NCBI GenBank assembly: GCA_905221605.1
Contig: CAJNDS010002103.1
Coordinates: forward strand, 1 to 64,000
DNA length: 64,000 nucleotides
Origin: Symbiodinium natans
Taxonomy: Eukaryota > Sar > Dinophyceae > Suessiales > Symbiodiniaceae
Direction: 5' to 3'
The notes beneath the pieces are model-generated. The model had not been told where the DNA came from and ran no database searches. It saw only the letters and a list, made by a program, of their open reading frames with translations. Below are positions 60,176 to 64,000 of this stretch, piece after piece (position 1 is the stretch's first letter; each line of letters opens with the position of its first letter). A program made the translations under genes and the position numbers.

Positions 60176-60311
60176 CTTTCAGGGTTGAGGGTGCCAGCCC
60201 GAAACCCTAAACCCTAAACCCTAAATCCTAAACCCTAAACCCTAAACCGTACACCCTAAACCCTAAACCCCCAAACCCTGAATTTCGGGTGTCGGGGTTT
60301 AGAAGGGTTAC

Positions 60312-60338
60312 CGCATGTGCATCAAGTGATCTCGCGCT
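60312..60338 (-). CDS. Possible 27-bp exon (SARSLDAHA)
   Basis: Acceptor TTTAGGGAG, donor GCG|GTAACC. Too short to be sure. Confidence 0.3.
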
Positions 60339-60425
60339 CTCCCTAAACCCTAAACCCTAAACCCTAAACCCTAAACCCTAAACCCTAAACGCTGAACCCT
60401 GAACCCTAAACCCTAAACCCTAAAC

Positions 60426-60492
60426 CTTTCCATCCTTAGGGCCGCACCCATGAGCACGGCGGCTTCTCGATCAGTCCTTTTGCACCCGAGGG
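60426..60492 (-). CDS. Unassigned exon (ALGCKRTDREAAV...)
   Basis: Peptide ALGCKRTDREAAVLMGAALR then MER. Acceptor CCATCAAAG, donor AAG|GTTTAGGG. Confidence 0.55.
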
Positions 60493-60984
60493 CTTTGATG
60501 GTTTTGTTGGGGAGTTTTGTAGGGTTTTCTGTAGGGCATTTAGAGGGTTTTTCGTGCTTGTTTGGGGTTTTCATAGGGTTTTTGTGAGTTTGTAATAGGG
60601 GTTTCATAGGGTTTATAAGGTTTCGTTGGGTTTAGAGGGCTGATAGGGTTCATAGGGTAATATGGGCTTTTTGGGATCAGAGGGCTTTCAGGGTTTATAG
60701 GCGGGATTCCGGGGATGTCTACTTGAAGGTACATGGGTGATTCTTTAGGGACGGCTAAAGGCACTATCTGTGTTACCCTGCTCAAGCCCCCTCAAATAAC
60801 TATCCATGAGCCTCCGGGTAGGGTTTAGCAAGCTTAGCTTTAGCTCTAAGGGGTGTGGGAGCCAACTCCGCTAGGGCTAGGCTCCCGACGAAACCTGGTA
60901 CGCCATAAGCCCTTGTCGGGCTTCAAACAAAACGTGGTATCTCCTTCTACTCTCTACAACTACTCTAAGGGTTGTCCGCTCGCG

Positions 60985-61160
60985 TTTCTACAGACATCTG
61001 TTTTCTAAATCGGAAGAAACCGCTTCAGCTATGAACCGTTTGTGAAGACCCAAAACCCCAGGGACCAAAGGATGGACGCGCACGTTTCTAAATGTTCGCG
61101 TTGCTAAACTGGAAGGAGCCACTTTAGCTATGGTTCGTTTGTGAAAAACCATAAGAACTA
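60985..61160. repeat. Tandem duplication of about 110 bp
   Basis: GAAGAAACCGCTTCAGCTATGAACCGTTTGTG-like sequence recurs as GAAGGAGCCACTTTAGCTATGGTTCGTTTGTG about 110 bp on. One minus frame is open through both; no family recognised. Confidence 0.7.
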
Positions 61161-61460
61161 CAACAGAGACTACCCGAAAGACCCTATACCTTAGCAAGGT
61201 GCACTTGCAAGCATCCGCCACCCGGGTCGTGCCTCGTGCGTTCTTCACACGCACATCTACCTGAGCTTGGCGGGGTTCACTGTTAAGGGCTTAGGGTTCA
61301 GGGTTTAGGGATTCGGGCGGTCACAGTTTCTTGCCACTTTTGCAGAAACCATCGTAAAAAACATCCTCGTAATACATACATATATAAATATAAATATAAA
61401 TATAAATAAATATATATATATATATATGTTTGTATGTACATACGTATGTATGTATATATA

Positions 61461-61502
61461 ATCGGTTTGGCGACCCATAGAAGCCCAGGTGCAGAACAGC
61501 GC
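61461..61502 (-). CDS. Unassigned exon (ALFCTWASMGRQT)
   Basis: Strong acceptor GATTTAGCCTCCCAG; ends near a TA-rich repeat (61378-61460). Confidence 0.4.
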
Positions 61503-61626
61503 CTGGGAGGCTAAATCCAGCTTGGGCTTCGGTTTGTGGTTTAGGGTCTCGGGTTCAGGATTCAGGGCAACTTGCTTGTTGAGGGTTTGGGGGCCCGGTA
61601 TGTTTCATCGGCTCGTGGCTGCTTAC

Positions 61627-61666
61627 ATCTGCACGCTGGATAATTCTGGGTTGCTTTCTTTCATTT
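61627..61666 (-). CDS. Unassigned exon (NERKQPRIIQRAD)
   Basis: Acceptor TTTTCCAACCCCCGCCAACAG and consensus donor GAT|GTAAGC. 40 bp. Confidence 0.5.
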
Positions 61667-62395
61667 CTGTTGGCGGGGGTTGGAAAAGGTGTATGAGTAC
61701 AGAGGACTAACCAGAAATTCTGCAAGTAGGGTCCCCTGCACAATAAACATAAACTCGAAACCCTAAACGCGACACCCGAACCTTAAGCCCTCGCCGCAGC
61801 GGGTTTAGGGTTGAGGGTTTGTAGGGTGTAGGGTGGAGGGTTTAGGGTTTAGGGCTTAGGGTTCACTGTTTAGGGTTTGGGGATGAGGATTGAGGGTTTA
61901 GGGTTTATTGCGGCCATGGGGCGAGTCGCGGCGAGGCCTCCTGGTTCTCGATGCGCGCGTAGAAGTCTACCAGCCTCTTGGGGTTTGGCAGGCTTTGGAT
62001 TTGGGCTTAGGGCTTGTCATCTTGAGTCTTGTGCTCTTGAAGGGTTTCAGGGTCCCATGCCTTTCTTGAGGGTCATGGGATTCAGCGGCTTTGCCAAGAC
62101 GTGGGGGCGTTCACTGTTCTGCGGGTGGGTGGGTGGAACAGGGCAAGCATCAATCCTGAACCGTAAACGCTGAACCCTAAACCCTGCGCCCTTAGCCCTA
62201 AACCCAGAACCTGAACATCCTGGCTGGTTTCCTTGGGCATTTGGGGCCAAATCAGTGTCCTTCGCAAGGCAGAGTAGATCACCCCTCAGACCCCAAACCT
62301 TCATCCCGAAACCTCATTAGATCCTTACTATAGAGCGGCTTTGAGGTTTGGGTTTGGAGTTCAGGCTGGGTGTGGGGGTGCGGGCGGCCAGGTAC

Positions 62396-62438
62396 AATCA
62401 AGAGGCGGCTGCAGCTGCCGCACCGCCTGCAGAAGAGG
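62396..62438 (-). CDS. Unassigned exon (PLLQAVRQLQPPLD)
   Basis: Acceptor ACCCTAAACAG behind a CCCTAAA tract, donor ATT|GTACCTGG. Confidence 0.45.
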
Positions 62439-62494
62439 CTGTTTAGGGTTTAGGGCTTAGGGCTTAAAAAGGTGGCTTAGGGTGATCTATGAAC

Positions 62495-62536
62495 AGCTTC
62501 CGGCTGTAGAAACCCCGTGCCGAAGGGGTTTTTGGC
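62495..62536 (-). CDS. Unassigned exon (AKNPFGTGFLQPEA)
   Basis: Exactly 14 codons. Acceptor AGAGACCGGAG, donor GCT|GTTCATAG. Confidence 0.45.
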
Positions 62537-63474
62537 CTCCGGTCTCTGGACTTAGGCTTTCAGGCGCCTACTCTTCAGGGCCCTTGGTCCTCCCCGCAAC
62601 CTAAAGCCTGCAAATAGCTGAAGCCACCCCGAGCCCTGGACTACATAAGCCCTAAGATGCAGTGTGATTCCTATGAATAGGCCAGAATAACTAGCAAGAC
62701 CCATGCCCCCTGGGAAATCCAGGCGCCTGCGGCACCTGACGAAACGACTTCTGAAGCGCGTCCTGTGCAGCAGGGTTTATAAGGTTCAGGGTTTGGGGTT
62801 TAAGCCCTGAACCCTGAACCCTGAACCCGAAACCCTAAACCCTAACGGCATCAGCGCCCGAAGATCTCACCGTGCATGCCTGTATGCGCCGCTCTTTCCG
62901 GGTTTGGGGCTTCGTGCGGCAACTTGTTGGACTGCTGGGGGGGTGCTTTCAGGCTAGGAACCTACAACAAGTCTCCACATAAATGCCCACATGAGACCTA
63001 CAATCTTTAGAGTTGCGCTAACTGCGCCACTGAAGTTGGCTTCTCCATGTTCCCCAAATCCTAGACCTCGAGCTCTGGACCCTAAACCCTGTATGCCCTA
63101 AGCCCTCAACCCTGAGTAAGCCATAAATACATATGTGAATGTGTATGTATAGCCTTTTTGCTGCGCATCATGCGTGCACCAAGAATAATCCAAGTCAAGG
63201 TTAGAACATTTCTGAAAATACAAGGCTCGCGAGATGCCACTCCTTGAGAACTCCAAAGGGCATCTCAGCCACAACCGTTTCGTTTGGTATGCGTTTTGTC
63301 CATCTCTTCCTCTGCACACACACACACACGTGTCCATCCGTGACTCGTCCGTGAGAACGAAGGTGAAAAAGAGCGTGTTCCGCCACCAAGAACATGTTCG
63401 AACAAAACTACTCGCAAGGCACTCGAAAGGCACTCGCAAGGCAGAGCTTGACTCGGTGTCGTGGCGGCTCTGAC
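62537..63474. other. Undecided islands
   Basis: A possible tiny exon at 62871-62894 (SGAYRHA, donor GTGAGATC). The two overlapping minus frames at 63098-63532 are longer than typical exons; only the part at 63475-63616 is supported. Confidence 0.4.
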
Positions 63475-63616
63475 CTGTTGGGCATTTCGCAGCAGCTGCT
63501 GCCTCTTGCGTGAGCTTGGATGCGGCCAACATGTTCTTGTCGGCGTCGCTCCACGGCTTCGGGCTTTCAACAGTGACCCGTGCAAAAGGGCCGTCATCTG
63601 AAAGCGCTTCAGTAGC
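63475..63616 (-). CDS. Unassigned exon (ALSDDGPFARVTV...)
   Basis: 47 codons including ALSDDGPFARVTVESPKPWS and DADKNMLAASKLTQEAAAAA. Acceptor GCGAGTGCCCAG, donor CAG|GTCAGAGCC. Charged, sense-like composition; the open plus frame here looks like its antisense. Confidence 0.6.
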
Positions 63617-63911
63617 CTGGGCACTCGCCTTCCCTCCCCTTGACTGTTACGACGCTAAGTACGTCTGACTAAGAGCGTGGTCAAGGGGGGATGCAAGCGT
63701 TGCTTTTCTCGCTGTCAGGATGTTTGTAGCTTCCTTCCTGGACATGTTGAGTCTTGCTCCTTCGCATGACTGCAGTTCGAGCTTGAGATGAATTTCCACA
63801 CTCCTGGAACTAGTCATTAATTGTCTCGAAAGCAAGAAACCACGGCGAGAGGCCGAGTGATCGCGGCACCGCGAGCTTTTTGGGGGTTTTGCAAGGGCAG
63901 CCCGTGGGGCC

Positions 63912-63992
63912 CCTAAACCCTAAACCCTAAACCCTAAACCCTAAACCCTAAACCCTAAACCCTAAACCCTAAACCCTAAACCCTAAACCCTA
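63912..63992. repeat. CCCTAAA telomere-like array near the window end
   Basis: About eleven units followed by unique sequence (GGCTGTG), so this is internal and not a chromosome end. Confidence 0.95.
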
Positions 63993-64000
63993 AGGCTGTG

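Noticed and set aside
63912-64000. Chromosome end at the right edge
   Set aside because: The CCCTAAA array is no longer than many internal ones and unique sequence follows it.
1-64000. Spliced-leader relics, tRNA, rRNA, promoters and operons
   Set aside because: Scanned by eye for a 22-base leader relic, cloverleaf-like or rRNA-like sequence and TATA-type signals; none convincing. A covariance-model search would be needed to exclude small RNAs.

Overview
This looks like nuclear DNA of a dinoflagellate (confidence about 0.75; a chromerid or another alga with TTTAGGG telomeres is the alternative). The reasons are heptamer arrays (CCCTAAA/TTTAGGG) scattered through the whole window and not only at an end, very short exons (about 25-170 bp), several families of short foldback elements sitting in introns like introners, and introns that start with GC as well as GT. 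Nothing here is prokaryotic. The long open frames are almost all simple-sequence repeats or shadows. The real coding sequence is broken into exons too short for an ORF finder.

Reading the unique islands between the telomere-like arrays shows that most are best explained as minus-strand exons. They have an upstream ...CAG or ...GAG acceptor, a downstream GT (sometimes GC) donor, and an open, charged peptide. Two genes could be pieced together because their exons match known families in the right order. (1) A Fringe-like GT31 glycosyltransferase lies at about 13.4 down to 6.6 kb, with the AVKT...FHQPR start, the [12 protein letters not shown] metal-binding segment, [20 protein letters not shown], the CxC/DD region, THEEGFHQ and PISFH. 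(2) A calpain-like (C2) protease domain lies at about 39.7 down to 34.0 kb, with ILVDDRLP, LWASIIEK/AFAKACGSYEAL, GLVPDHAYSLMAVHE, LLQIRNP, AWSQQSGHWTP and DDDAGMFFMAMPDF. About 60 further minus-strand exons are listed as unassigned coding pieces, many with good splice sites but no recognised family. Two of them end in stop codons (42062 and 53587) and may mark gene ends.

The arrangement around exons is striking. On the coding strand many introns begin with a TTTAGGG array (the donor is the array itself, G|GTTTAGGG) and end with a CCCTAAA array just before the acceptor. On the plus strand this gives CCCTAAA-exon-TTTAGGG again and again. In the Fringe-like gene the intron 9331-8953 shows it completely. 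Nested within introns are several families of about 90-220 bp inverted-repeat elements.

Layout: 0.5-2.6 kb probable exons plus a hairpin element and a poly(T)95 tract; 2.6-5.5 kb repeats; 5.5-13.4 kb Fringe-like gene; 14-33 kb many unassigned minus-strand exons; 33.9-40.5 kb calpain-like gene; 41.5-42.5 kb exons of another gene including a possible stop; 43.4-48.2 kb a large element with terminal inverted repeats holding tandem repeats and an AATTATTTAA palindromic satellite; a 100-N gap at 49.48 kb followed by a second copy of that satellite; 51.9-63.6 kb more exons and telomere-like arrays. No rRNA, tRNA, CRISPR, promoter motif or spliced-leader relic was found. Exon ends are read by eye and may be off, and strand calls for unassigned exons are probable rather than proven because antisense frames are often open too.
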